39,197 bases of DNA from positions 1 through 39,197 of the forward strand of contig JAUNOA010000014.1 in assembly GCA_030531245.1 (NCBI GenBank). The letters run 5' to 3'. Below are positions 7,221 through 14,827 of this stretch, piece after piece. The stretch is from Lachnospiraceae bacterium (GTDB lineage Bacteria > Bacillota > Clostridia > Lachnospirales > Lachnospiraceae). The first letter of the stretch is position 1, and every line of letters starts with the position of its first letter. Made by a program: the position numbers and the translations under genes. A model generated the notes under the pieces. That model was not told the DNA's origin, searched no databases, and saw only the letters and a program-made list of their open reading frames with translations.

Positions 7221-7373
7221 TCTGCGGCGTTTTAGTGGTATTATATTGTAGAAGTAATATGTTTTGAATAATCTGCAGGAGTCTGAAAAAACCTACCTGG
7301 AGATATTTTGGTATTGCAGAAAAACAGCTGCAGAGGGCAGCATTATTCAAACATACTACAAAGGAGTTTAGTA

Positions 7374-7808
7374 ATGCAGAAACTGACAGCATGGGTCAGA
7401 TCCATGTTCGTAAAATACAAACATATAATCTGTTATCTGTTTTTCGGACTGATAACAACGGTCGTAAACATCGGAACATACTGGCTGTGCTACGATATCC
7501 TGCACATCCCGAATCTGATAAGCAACGTGATAGCATGGATCACCGCGGTTATAGTCTCGTTTGTGACCAGCAAGATATGGGTCTTCAGATCGAAAACATG
7601 GACAGCGGATATCGTGATACCGGAGATAATAAAATTCGGCGGAGCGCGCCTGCTGACCCTGCTCATAGATGAAGTGATCATGGGAGTGGGAGTAGACCTG
7701 CTTCACTTCAACGGACTTATCATGAAACTGGTATCAGGAGTGGTCGTAGTCATACTTAACTACCTGTTCAGCAGAATCTGGGTTTTCAGAAAAAAAGATC
7801 AGGTGTGA
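7374..7808 (+). CDS. GtrA-like membrane protein (polyprenyl-phosphate sugar flippase family)
   Basis: The start at 7374 is set by AAGGAG at 7361-7366. The 144-residue protein has four predicted membrane helices (about 17-37, 42-62, 84-105 and 110-130) and the GtrA pattern: YLFFGLITTVVNIGTYW, SNVIAWITAVIVSFVTSKIWVF, LNYLFSRIWVFRKK at the end. GtrA proteins are thought to flip undecaprenyl-phosphate-linked sugars across the membrane. It lies 61 bp before a sugar kinase and nucleotide-sugar genes, so a role in cell-surface glycan decoration fits. Confidence 0.85.
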   Translation: MQKLTAWVRSMFVKYKHIICYLFFGLITTVVNIGTYWLCYDILHIPNLISNVIAWITAVIVSFVTSKIWVFRSKTWTADIVIPEIIKFGGARLLTLLIDEVIMGVGVDLLHFNGLIMKLVSGVVVVILNYLFSRIWVFRKKDQV

Positions 7809-7869
7809 ATACAGGCTGCGGATATCTGCTTCGGCAGTCAAATGTAAACCAGCAAAGGAAACAATATAA

Positions 7870-8868
7870 ATGATAATCGCAAAAACACCATTCAGAATGA
7901 GCTTCTTCGGAGGCGGCACGGATATGCCGGAATTCTTCAACAGTTACGGAGGCAGCGTCATCTCGACGTCTTTTGACAAATACTGTTACACGACACTGCG
8001 CCATTTGCCGCCGTTCTTTGATTACAGAACCGAAATCGCATATTCCAGGATTGAGCGTGTCACGGAATCGGCCGACCTCGAGCATCCTCTGGTACGCAGC
8101 GCGATGCAGTATCTCGACATCCGCGACATCCGACTGACATATGAGGCTGATCTTCCGGCCAGATCGGGACTCGGCACCAGCTCATCATTTGCAGTAGGAA
8201 TGCTGAACGCCTTCCACAGACTTAAAGGCAAAAATGTGTCTCCGAAACAACTCGCCGACGAAGCCATCTATGTGGAGCGTGTGCTCTGCGACGAGGCAGG
8301 CGGCTGGCAGGACCAGATAGCCGCAGCATACGGCGGATTCAACAGAATCAATTTCAGAGACAATGCATATGAGGTCATACCGCTGGACATCCCGGGCGAG
8401 CGCAAAAAGAGGCTGAATGACAATATGATGCTTTTCTTTACAGGGTTCACGCGCAACTCATCGGAGGTTCAGAAAGAATCAAAGCCGATGTCCGAAAAGG
8501 AAAAAGAACTGAAGGAAATGCTGACACTCGTCGACGATGCCGAAAAGATCCTGACGGACGACGGACGGGATCTCGATGACTTCGGAAGACTCCTCGACAC
8601 AACATGGAAATTAAAGAGGCAGACCGGAGACAAGGTTTCGACATCGCACATCGACGATTGCTATGAAAAAGCCATGAAGGCCGGAGCACTCGGCGGTAAA
8701 CTGCTGGGCGCGGGCGGCGGCGGATTCTTCGTATTTTATGTTCCGGAGGACAGGCAGCAGGCGGTCGCAGAGACACTGAAGGATTTGCTTCAGATTCCGT
8801 TTGAATTTTCAGATACCGGTTCGGAGATTATCTATGAATCGGAAGAGATCGCTTATGTAACATATTAA
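7870..8868 (+). CDS. GHMP-family sugar kinase, HddA-like
   Basis: The 332-residue protein has the GHMP kinase order: N-terminal TPFRMSFFGGGTDMPEFF, the ATP-binding loop LPARSGLGTSSSFAVG (about 98-113), and the C-terminal motif LGGKLLGAGGGGFFVFY (about 277-293). It most resembles D-glycero-D-manno-heptose-7-phosphate kinases and related sugar kinases. None of the other heptose enzymes (isomerase, phosphatase, guanylyltransferase) lies in the window, so the substrate is uncertain. It is the first soluble enzyme of the surface-sugar cluster and is followed by a 27-codon ORF and rfbF. Confidence 0.82.
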   Translation: MIIAKTPFRMSFFGGGTDMPEFFNSYGGSVISTSFDKYCYTTLRHLPPFFDYRTEIAYSRIERVTESADLEHPLVRSAMQYLDIRDIRLTYEADLPARSGLGTSSSFAVGMLNAFHRLKGKNVSPKQLADEAIYVERVLCDEAGGWQDQIAAAYGGFNRINFRDNAYEVIPLDIPGERKKRLNDNMMLFFTGFTRNSSEVQKESKPMSEKEKELKEMLTLVDDAEKILTDDGRDLDDFGRLLDTTWKLKRQTGDKVSTSHIDDCYEKAMKAGALGGKLLGAGGGGFFVFYVPEDRQQAVAETLKDLLQIPFEFSDTGSEIIYESEEIAYVTY

Positions 8869-8952
8869 ATGACGTGGATGCCAAAAGTCGATTACGAATC
8901 TATTAAACAAGTGCAGGCGGTGACAGAAAGCCGGAAAGGGAGAACACTATGA
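8869..8952 (+). CDS. Possible 27-residue ORF linking the kinase gene and rfbF
   Basis: The ATG follows the kinase stop codon with no gap, and the stop (TGA at 8950-8952) overlaps the rfbF start as ATGA. The predicted peptide begins MTWMPKVDYESIKQVQ. The exact fit between two genes is suggestive, but there is no clear ribosome binding site of its own. It could be a coupling ORF, the remnant of a lost gene, or chance. Confidence 0.25.
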   Translation: MTWMPKVDYESIKQVQAVTESRKGRTL

Positions 8953-9719
8953 AAGTCGTAATATTAGCAGGCGGTTTCGGAAGCAGAATCAGCGAGGGCA
9001 GCGATTTAAAACCCAAGCCAATGGTAGAGATCGGAGGAAAGCCGATACTCTGGCACATCATGAAATATTACTCATCATACGGCTTCAATGAATTCATCAT
9101 TTGTCTGGGATATATGCAGTACGTAGTAAAAGAGTATTTTGCAGACTACTATCTGCACAACAGCGATGTTGAATTTGATCTAAAAGAAAATACGATGAAA
9201 GTTCTCGACAATCGCGTTGAGCCATGGAAAGTCACACTTGTCGATACAGGTCTCAACACGATGACCGGCGGACGCATCAAACGCATACAGAAATACATCG
9301 GAGACGAACCGTTCCTTCTTACTTACGGAGACGGAGTCTGCGATGTTGACCTGAATAAACTCATAGAGTTTCACGTAAGTCACGGCAGGATCGGTACGCT
9401 CACGGCGGTCAACTTCGGACAGTCCAAGGGAACGCTCGATATCGGACCGGACGGGCGCGTGGCGGCATTCAGAGAGAAAGAGGAGCAGGACGGCGAGATC
9501 ATCAACGGCGGATATATGGTCATGAATCCGGAAGTATTTGATTATCTCGGCGGCGACGACTGCGTATTCGAGAAGGATCCGATTCAGAACATGGCCCGCG
9601 ACGGACAGCTCATGAGCTACCGTCATCAGGGATTCTGGCAGTGCATGGACACACAGCGTGAGCACAAGCTGCTCGAGGAAATGTGGCGCGCAGACAAAGC
9701 ACCATGGAAGGTTTGGTAA
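8949..9719 (+). CDS. rfbF: Glucose-1-phosphate cytidylyltransferase
   Basis: This 256-residue nucleotidyltransferase makes CDP-glucose from glucose-1-phosphate and CTP. The signature is LAGGFGSRISEGSDLKPKPM near the N-terminus, followed by EIGGKPILWHIMKYYSSYG, the metal-site Asp in LTYGDGVCDVD and NGGYMVMNPEVFDYL. The C-terminus (GFWQCMDTQREHKLLEEMW) is characteristic of RfbF. AAAGGGAG precedes the start. It is the first step of the CDP-3,6-dideoxyhexose pathway, followed directly by rfbG, and a phosphohexomutase later in the cluster could supply its substrate. Confidence 0.95.
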   Translation: MKVVILAGGFGSRISEGSDLKPKPMVEIGGKPILWHIMKYYSSYGFNEFIICLGYMQYVVKEYFADYYLHNSDVEFDLKENTMKVLDNRVEPWKVTLVDTGLNTMTGGRIKRIQKYIGDEPFLLTYGDGVCDVDLNKLIEFHVSHGRIGTLTAVNFGQSKGTLDIGPDGRVAAFREKEEQDGEIINGGYMVMNPEVFDYLGGDDCVFEKDPIQNMARDGQLMSYRHQGFWQCMDTQREHKLLEEMWRADKAPWKVW

Positions 9720-9720
9720 A

Positions 9721-10758
9721 ATGTTGGATTTCTATCGCAATAAAAAAGTATTTATAACAGGCCATACCGGCTTCAAGGGAAGCTGGCTTACGAAAATGCT
9801 GACTATGGCCGGCGCTGACGTCACAGGCTACGCGCTGTCTCCGGGGGAAGATGAGCCAAGCCTTTTCAGGATCGCCGGACTCGACAGAGACATGCATTCG
9901 GTAATCGGGGACATCCGTGATCTCGATGCGCTTATGAAAGCATTTAAAGAAACACGTCCGGACATCGTGATCCACATGGCCGCTCAGCCGCTCGTGCGCG
10001 ATTCCTACAAGATGCCGCGCTACACTTATGAGACCAATGTGATGGGCACGGTAAATATACTCGAGTGCGTACGTGCGTGTGACTGCGTGGGGAGTGTACT
10101 TAATGTAACGACCGACAAAGTCTATGAGAACATCGAGACCGACCGCGGATATCAGGAAAATGATAAGCTGGACGGCTATGATCCTTATTCCAATTCAAAG
10201 TCGTGTTCCGAACTCGTGACACATTCATATAAGAAATCATATTTCGACGATGCAGGAATTCCGGTATCTACTGCGAGAGCAGGTAATGTCATCGGCGGCG
10301 GAGATTTCTCAAAAGACCGTATCATACCGGACTGTGTTCGTGCGGCGACGGAAGGGGAGACGATAGTAGTCAGAAACCCCGAAGCCGTCCGTCCGTTCCA
10401 GCTCGTGCTTGATCCGCTTTACGCATATCTTCTTATCGTGCAGAAGCAGTACGAGGATAAGAAGCTTGCAGGATATTATAATGTCGGACCGGACGATGCG
10501 GACTGCATCACGGTTGCTGAGCTTGCTGATCTTTTCTGCCGGGCATGGGGAGACGGGTGTTCCTGGGAGGCACGGCCCGTAGATGGTCCTCACGAGGCAA
10601 ATCTGCTGAGACTTGACTGCAGCAGGATCAGACAGGAACTTGGCTGGTCACCGCGCTATGACATCAGGACCGCGATCGAAAAGACGGTTGAATGGTCAAA
10701 GGTTTATGCAGGCGGGGGCGACGTCAGTGCGGTTATGGAAAAACAGATTGTGACGTAA
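9721..10758 (+). CDS. rfbG: CDP-glucose 4,6-dehydratase
   Basis: The start at 9721, one base after the rfbF stop, gives MLDFYRNKKVFITGHTGFKGSW, the normal family N-terminus; the frame extends upstream inside rfbF but that part is not homologous. The 345-residue short-chain dehydrogenase/reductase has the NAD-binding GHTGFKGSW loop, HMAAQPLVRDSY, NVTTDKVYEN and the catalytic YDPYSNSKSCSE (Tyr-x3-Lys). It converts CDP-glucose to CDP-4-keto-6-deoxyglucose. The downstream gap to rfbH is 132 bp, but no terminator is seen and one operon is likely. Confidence 0.94.
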   Translation: MLDFYRNKKVFITGHTGFKGSWLTKMLTMAGADVTGYALSPGEDEPSLFRIAGLDRDMHSVIGDIRDLDALMKAFKETRPDIVIHMAAQPLVRDSYKMPRYTYETNVMGTVNILECVRACDCVGSVLNVTTDKVYENIETDRGYQENDKLDGYDPYSNSKSCSELVTHSYKKSYFDDAGIPVSTARAGNVIGGGDFSKDRIIPDCVRAATEGETIVVRNPEAVRPFQLVLDPLYAYLLIVQKQYEDKKLAGYYNVGPDDADCITVAELADLFCRAWGDGCSWEARPVDGPHEANLLRLDCSRIRQELGWSPRYDIRTAIEKTVEWSKVYAGGGDVSAVMEKQIVT

Positions 10759-10890
10759 CGGATACTAAGCTCGCAGAAGCTCGCTAAGTACCGACGTCTC
10801 CCAAGACACTTGTCAAGACATATATGAAGCTGAGTGTCAGGGTAAGGATATAACAGATCAGCTAAACTGCAATATATTATCGGAGAGAAT

Positions 10891-12306
10891 ATGTTTACAG
10901 AGAAAGAAGACAGAGAGAAGATACTTGAACTGGTGGCGGAGTATTGCCGCAATCATCACAACCAGAATAAAGATTTTGAGCCGGGGGACCGTATAGGTTA
11001 CGCAGGCAGGGTTTACGATGAAAAAGAGATGGTAAATCTGGTGGACAGTGCGCTGGATTTCTGGCTTACGGCAGGAAGATATACGGATGAGTTTGAGAAA
11101 AAGCTTGCGGAGTATCTGGGAGTTAAGTATGCCAGTCTCGTGAATTCGGGTTCAAGTGCCAATCTGCTTGCATTTATGACACTGACATCACCGCTGTTGG
11201 GTGAGCGTCGGATACTTCCGGGAGATGAAGTCATCACGGTTGCCTGCGGATTTCCGACGACAGTCACACCTATGCTTCAGTACGGCGTGGAGCCGGTTTT
11301 CTGCGATGTGACTATCCCGCAGTATAACATCGATGTGGCTCAGCTCGAGTCGGCACTCTCACCGAAGACAAAAGCCGTCATGATCGCACATACACTCGGC
11401 AATCCGTTTGATATAAGAGCAGTCAAAGCATTCTGCGACAAATATCAGCTCTGGCTCATCGAGGATAACTGCGATGCACTCGGCAGTACGGTGGATGGCA
11501 GATTCACCGGCACAATCGGCGATATTGGCACAAGCAGTTTCTATCCTCCGCATCATCTGACCATGGGTGAGGGAGGAGCGGTATATACAAACAATGCACT
11601 TCTGAATAAGATAATAAGGTCAATGAGGGACTGGGGCCGCGACTGTGTATGTCCGCCGGGCTGTGACAACTTCTGCGGACACAGATTTGACAGACAGTAC
11701 GGAGAGCTTCCGACCGGATATGATCATAAATATGTTTACTCGCATTTCGGATACAATCTCAAGGCTACGGATATGCAGGCGGCAATCGGATGCGCGCAGC
11801 TTGAAAAATTCCCTGAGTTCGTCGAAGCGAGAAAGAAAAACTGGAAGCTGCTTCGTGAACTGCTTGCAGACACGCAGGACAGACTCATACTTCCGGAAGC
11901 ACTTCCGGGCTCAGACCCGAGCTGGTTCGGATTTATGATCACGGTTCGCAGTGATGCACCAGACGGCGAAACGGGTGAATCAGCATCCGGCAGCGTGACA
12001 GGCGAGACAGCATCCGGCAGTGTGACAGACGAGTCAACTTCCGGCAGACTTACTGCCAATGACCTGATCACGGCACTTGAAAAAGCCAATATCCAGACGC
12101 GCAGGCTTTTTGCAGGAAATCTGACGAAGCATCCGTGTTTCGATCACCTTCGCAAGAGCGGCAGCGGTTATCGTATCGCACCGGGAGGACTGGCAACTAC
12201 GGACCGCATCATGCAGGATACATTCTGGATCGGAGTATATCCGGGAATGACAGAAGAAAAAATCAGATTCATGGCACAGACCATCAGGACCGCAATCAGA
12301 GAATGA
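10891..12306 (+). CDS. rfbH: CDP-4-keto-6-deoxyglucose 3-dehydrase (E1), PMP/[2Fe-2S] enzyme
   Basis: The 471-residue protein has the fold of a PLP-dependent aminotransferase. In the usual Lys position it has SSFYPPHHLTMGEGGAV, with the His typical of E1 dehydrases. The iron-sulfur Cys cluster CVCPPGCDNFC (about 252-262) follows. It removes the C3 hydroxyl, using electrons from a separate reductase (E3) not present here. Unusually, residues about 362-388 are a Gly/Ser/Thr-rich stretch made of three 9-residue units just before the C-terminal subdomain. GGAGAG precedes the start. The organism should therefore make a 3,6-dideoxyhexose or relative for its surface glycan. Confidence 0.93.
   Translation: MFTEKEDREKILELVAEYCRNHHNQNKDFEPGDRIGYAGRVYDEKEMVNLVDSALDFWLTAGRYTDEFEKKLAEYLGVKYASLVNSGSSANLLAFMTLTSPLLGERRILPGDEVITVACGFPTTVTPMLQYGVEPVFCDVTIPQYNIDVAQLESALSPKTKAVMIAHTLGNPFDIRAVKAFCDKYQLWLIEDNCDALGSTVDGRFTGTIGDIGTSSFYPPHHLTMGEGGAVYTNNALLNKIIRSMRDWGRDCVCPPGCDNFCGHRFDRQYGELPTGYDHKYVYSHFGYNLKATDMQAAIGCAQLEKFPEFVEARKKNWKLLRELLADTQDRLILPEALPGSDPSWFGFMITVRSDAPDGETGESASGSVTGETASGSVTDESTSGRLTANDLITALEKANIQTRRLFAGNLTKHPCFDHLRKSGSGYRIAPGGLATTDRIMQDTFWIGVYPGMTEEKIRFMAQTIRTAIRE
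11974..12054 (+). repeat. Three tandem 27-bp units inside rfbH
   Basis: Units at 11974-12000, 12001-12027 and 12028-12054 encode GESASGSVT, GETASGSVT and DESTSGRLT. The first two are nearly identical at the DNA level and the third has diverged. They add a flexible loop without breaking the frame. Confidence 0.88.
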
Positions 12307-12395
12307 TTTATATTGTAATCAACAGGCAGTCCTGCAGGCAGCCGATGATACGATAAGATAAAGCAGTTCAAAATCTCAAAAGGAGATGATATAAA

Positions 12396-14075
12396 ATGAC
12401 AAACGACAAAGTAAAAAAACTATTTGCAGACTGGTCGGCAGTTAAACTGGCCGATTCCGACCTCGCAGCAGATCTTGCAGCGGTAAAGGATGACGAGGAT
12501 GCTGTATTTGACAGGTTCTATAAAGACCTTGAGTTCGGCACGGCAGGACTTCGCGGTGTCCTCGGAGCAGGTACCAACAGGATGAACATCTACACCGTAG
12601 CACGTGCGACCCGCGGCTATGCGAAATATCTCAAGACACTTAACAGTGAGCCGAAGATGGCCATCGCTTATGACAGCCGTCACAAATCCGATGTCTTTGC
12701 CCGTGAGACGGCGCGTATCATGGCAGCGGAAGGCGTCCATGTCTATATCTGGCCGGAGCTCATGCCTACACCGGCACTTTCTTTCGCAGTCCGCTACTAC
12801 GGCTGTGACGGCGGCGTAGTAATCACGGCCAGCCACAATCCTTCGCAGTATAACGGATACAAAGCATATGACCCGACAGGATGTCAGATCGATGAGGCAG
12901 CGGCCGATGCCGTTCTTAAAAACATCGAGGCGGAGCCAATGTTCCCGGATGCCGACATATACACATTTGATCAGGGACTCACTGAAGGACGTATCGAGTA
13001 CATCCCGGATTCAGTGAGAGATGAATTTATCACGGCTGCATCAGCATGGTCACTTTGCGGAGATGACATCGACAAGTCGGTTAAGATAGCATACACACCG
13101 CTCTACGGAACAGGACTCAAATGCGTGACGACCTGTCTGGAGAGAAACGGATTTACCAATATAGTGCTCGTTGATGAGCAGGCACAGCCAAACGGAGACT
13201 TCCCTACATGTCCGTATCCGAACCCTGAGATCAGACAGGCTATGGAAGTAGGCCTCAAGGTTGCAAAAGAAAAAGGTGCAGACATACTCATCGCTACCGA
13301 TCCCGATGCAGACCGTATGGGTATTGCAGTAAAAGACGGAGACGATTTCAAACTCATCACAGGAAATCAGACAGGTATGCTGCTTCTTGACTGGATGTGC
13401 AAACGCAGACTTGAGACAGGCAAAATGCCGAAAGACCCGATTGCTGTCAAGTCCATAGTATCGACTGATATGATCCACAAGCTTGCAGGAAAATACGGAG
13501 TGGAAGTCATCGACGTACTGACAGGATTCAAGAACATAGCACCTGTTGTAACAAAACTCTGTGAGACACATGAAGAAGACAGATACATCTTCGGTTACGA
13601 GGAGAGCTACGGATATATGCTCGGAACACACGTAAGAGACAAGGACGCTGTAAGCGCTTCGCTTATGGTTGCGGAAATGTTTGCTTATTACAAGGGCAAG
13701 GGCCTCAGCCTTCTTGAAGTACTCGACGGTATCTACAAAGAATTCGGTTACTATATTAATACAACTCACTCATATGAATTCCCGGGTGCCAGCGGTTTCG
13801 ATAAGATGAAAGACATCATGGAGTCATACAGAAATCAGCCCAGGACATCATTTGCAGGAATCAAGGTAGTGGAGACACAGGACTACATAGACGGTTACAA
13901 AGGAATACCGGCTTCGAACGTGATCAAGTATGTGCTCGAGGATAACGGTATGGTTGTCCTGCGTCCGTCGGGAACGGAGCCGAAACTCAAGCTTTACATC
14001 GGTGTCGGAGCTCCGACTCTCGCAGAAGCTGAGGAAATCGAGAAAAAGATCACAGAAGAAGAGAATATACATTGA
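12396..14075 (+). CDS. pgcA: Phosphoglucomutase/phosphomannomutase
   Basis: The 559-residue alpha-D-phosphohexomutase has FGTAGLRGVLGAGTNRMN at the N-terminus, the phosphoserine loop ITASHNPSQYNGYK (about 144-157), the metal-binding DPDADRMG (about 303-310), the sugar-binding GYEESYGYMLG and the phosphate-binding RPSGTEPKLKLYIG. It interconverts glucose-1-phosphate and glucose-6-phosphate (or the mannose pair). Placed after rfbFGH, it could feed glucose-1-phosphate into CDP-sugar synthesis as well as serve general metabolism. AAAGGAGATG precedes the start. The gene symbol follows the Bacillus long-form phosphoglucomutase. Confidence 0.93.
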   Translation: MTNDKVKKLFADWSAVKLADSDLAADLAAVKDDEDAVFDRFYKDLEFGTAGLRGVLGAGTNRMNIYTVARATRGYAKYLKTLNSEPKMAIAYDSRHKSDVFARETARIMAAEGVHVYIWPELMPTPALSFAVRYYGCDGGVVITASHNPSQYNGYKAYDPTGCQIDEAAADAVLKNIEAEPMFPDADIYTFDQGLTEGRIEYIPDSVRDEFITAASAWSLCGDDIDKSVKIAYTPLYGTGLKCVTTCLERNGFTNIVLVDEQAQPNGDFPTCPYPNPEIRQAMEVGLKVAKEKGADILIATDPDADRMGIAVKDGDDFKLITGNQTGMLLLDWMCKRRLETGKMPKDPIAVKSIVSTDMIHKLAGKYGVEVIDVLTGFKNIAPVVTKLCETHEEDRYIFGYEESYGYMLGTHVRDKDAVSASLMVAEMFAYYKGKGLSLLEVLDGIYKEFGYYINTTHSYEFPGASGFDKMKDIMESYRNQPRTSFAGIKVVETQDYIDGYKGIPASNVIKYVLEDNGMVVLRPSGTEPKLKLYIGVGAPTLAEAEEIEKKITEEENIH

Positions 14076-14100
14076 CAGAAGGATGATTAGTTAGTATAAT
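14072..14100 (+). promoter_or_regulatory. Consensus sigma-A promoter for greA-lysS
   Basis: TTGACA (14072-14077), a 17-bp spacer and TATAAT (14095-14100) match both consensus hexamers exactly. The -35 overlaps the stop codon of the mutase gene. Confidence 0.85.
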
Positions 14101-14314
14101 CGTGCGGAACGCACGGCATATGGTATACAAGCCGGATGCGGCCACTATATATTCACAGCAGTCCGGTTGTATGTATTGACCCGGGAACATTCCTGAAGCA
14201 GATGTTCTTCGGTACAGTGCATACATCTTCGCTGAGGCGGGTATGGCGGCACAGCAGCCTGCGGTATGTATATGCCTGTATAAACAGTTATATTGATATG
14301 GAGGAATTAACAAA
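14101..14314 (+). promoter_or_regulatory. Structured 200-nt leader of greA
   Basis: No gene is seen here. It contains a 6-bp hairpin, CGTGCG/CGCACG (14101-14115), which overlaps the predicted transcription start. A long imperfect pair follows: TACAAGCCGGA with TCCGGTTGTA, about 14127-14171. GAACAT/ATGTTC arms come next, with an ATGTAT/ATACAT pair around them. There is no T-box signature and no run of T after any stem. Confidence 0.45.
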
Positions 14315-14797
14315 ATGTCCGAAGGAAAAATCATCTTAACCTACGCAGGCCTCAAAAAATACGAGGATGAGCTGCAGGACCTCAAAGTCAACAAGCGTCA
14401 TGACATCGCTCAGAAGATCAAGGAAGCCCGTGAGCAGGGTGATCTCTCGGAGAACGCAGAGTATGACGCAGCCAAAGATGAGCAGAGAGACATCGAGGCA
14501 CGTATCGACGAACTTGAGGCGCTTCTGAAAAATGCAGAAGTTGTAGATGAAGACGAAGCAAGTACGGAAGCAGTTTCTATAGGCTGCAAAGTAAAGATTC
14601 GCGACATGACTGAAAAAGAAGACCTGGAATATAAGATCGTCGGATCGACAGAAGCATCCTCGCTTGGCGGATGCATCAGCAACGAATCACCTGTAGGCAA
14701 GGCACTTATGGGCCACAAGGAAGGTGAGACAGTGACGGTAGAAGTAGCAGGCGAGAAATTTAAGTACAAAGTACTTAAAATCACAAAAGAAGACTAA
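14315..14797 (+). CDS. greA: Transcription elongation factor GreA
   Basis: The 160-residue protein has the GreA layout: an N-terminal coiled coil (about 8-75) whose tip carries the acidic pair in DLSENAEYDAAKDEQ, then a C-terminal FKBP-like domain (VSIGCKVKIRDM...SNESPVGKALMGHKEGETVTVEV). It inserts into the RNA polymerase secondary channel and stimulates cleavage of backtracked transcripts. The start follows GGAGG at 14300-14304. It is 30 bp ahead of lysS, an arrangement common in Firmicutes, and both should be transcribed from the promoter at 14072. Confidence 0.97.
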   Translation: MSEGKIILTYAGLKKYEDELQDLKVNKRHDIAQKIKEAREQGDLSENAEYDAAKDEQRDIEARIDELEALLKNAEVVDEDEASTEAVSIGCKVKIRDMTEKEDLEYKIVGSTEASSLGGCISNESPVGKALMGHKEGETVTVEVAGEKFKYKVLKITKED

Positions 14798-14827
14798 AAG
14801 CATAGCAAGTACATCCAAGGAGAAATT

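Noticed and set aside
13050-13769. 239-codon minus-strand frame opposite the phosphohexomutase gene
   Set aside because: It is antisense to a gene with complete catalytic motifs; its composition is that of a shadow frame.
14101-14314. T-box riboswitch controlling lysS
   Set aside because: There is no T-box core sequence and no terminator stem; the leader precedes greA, not lysS directly.
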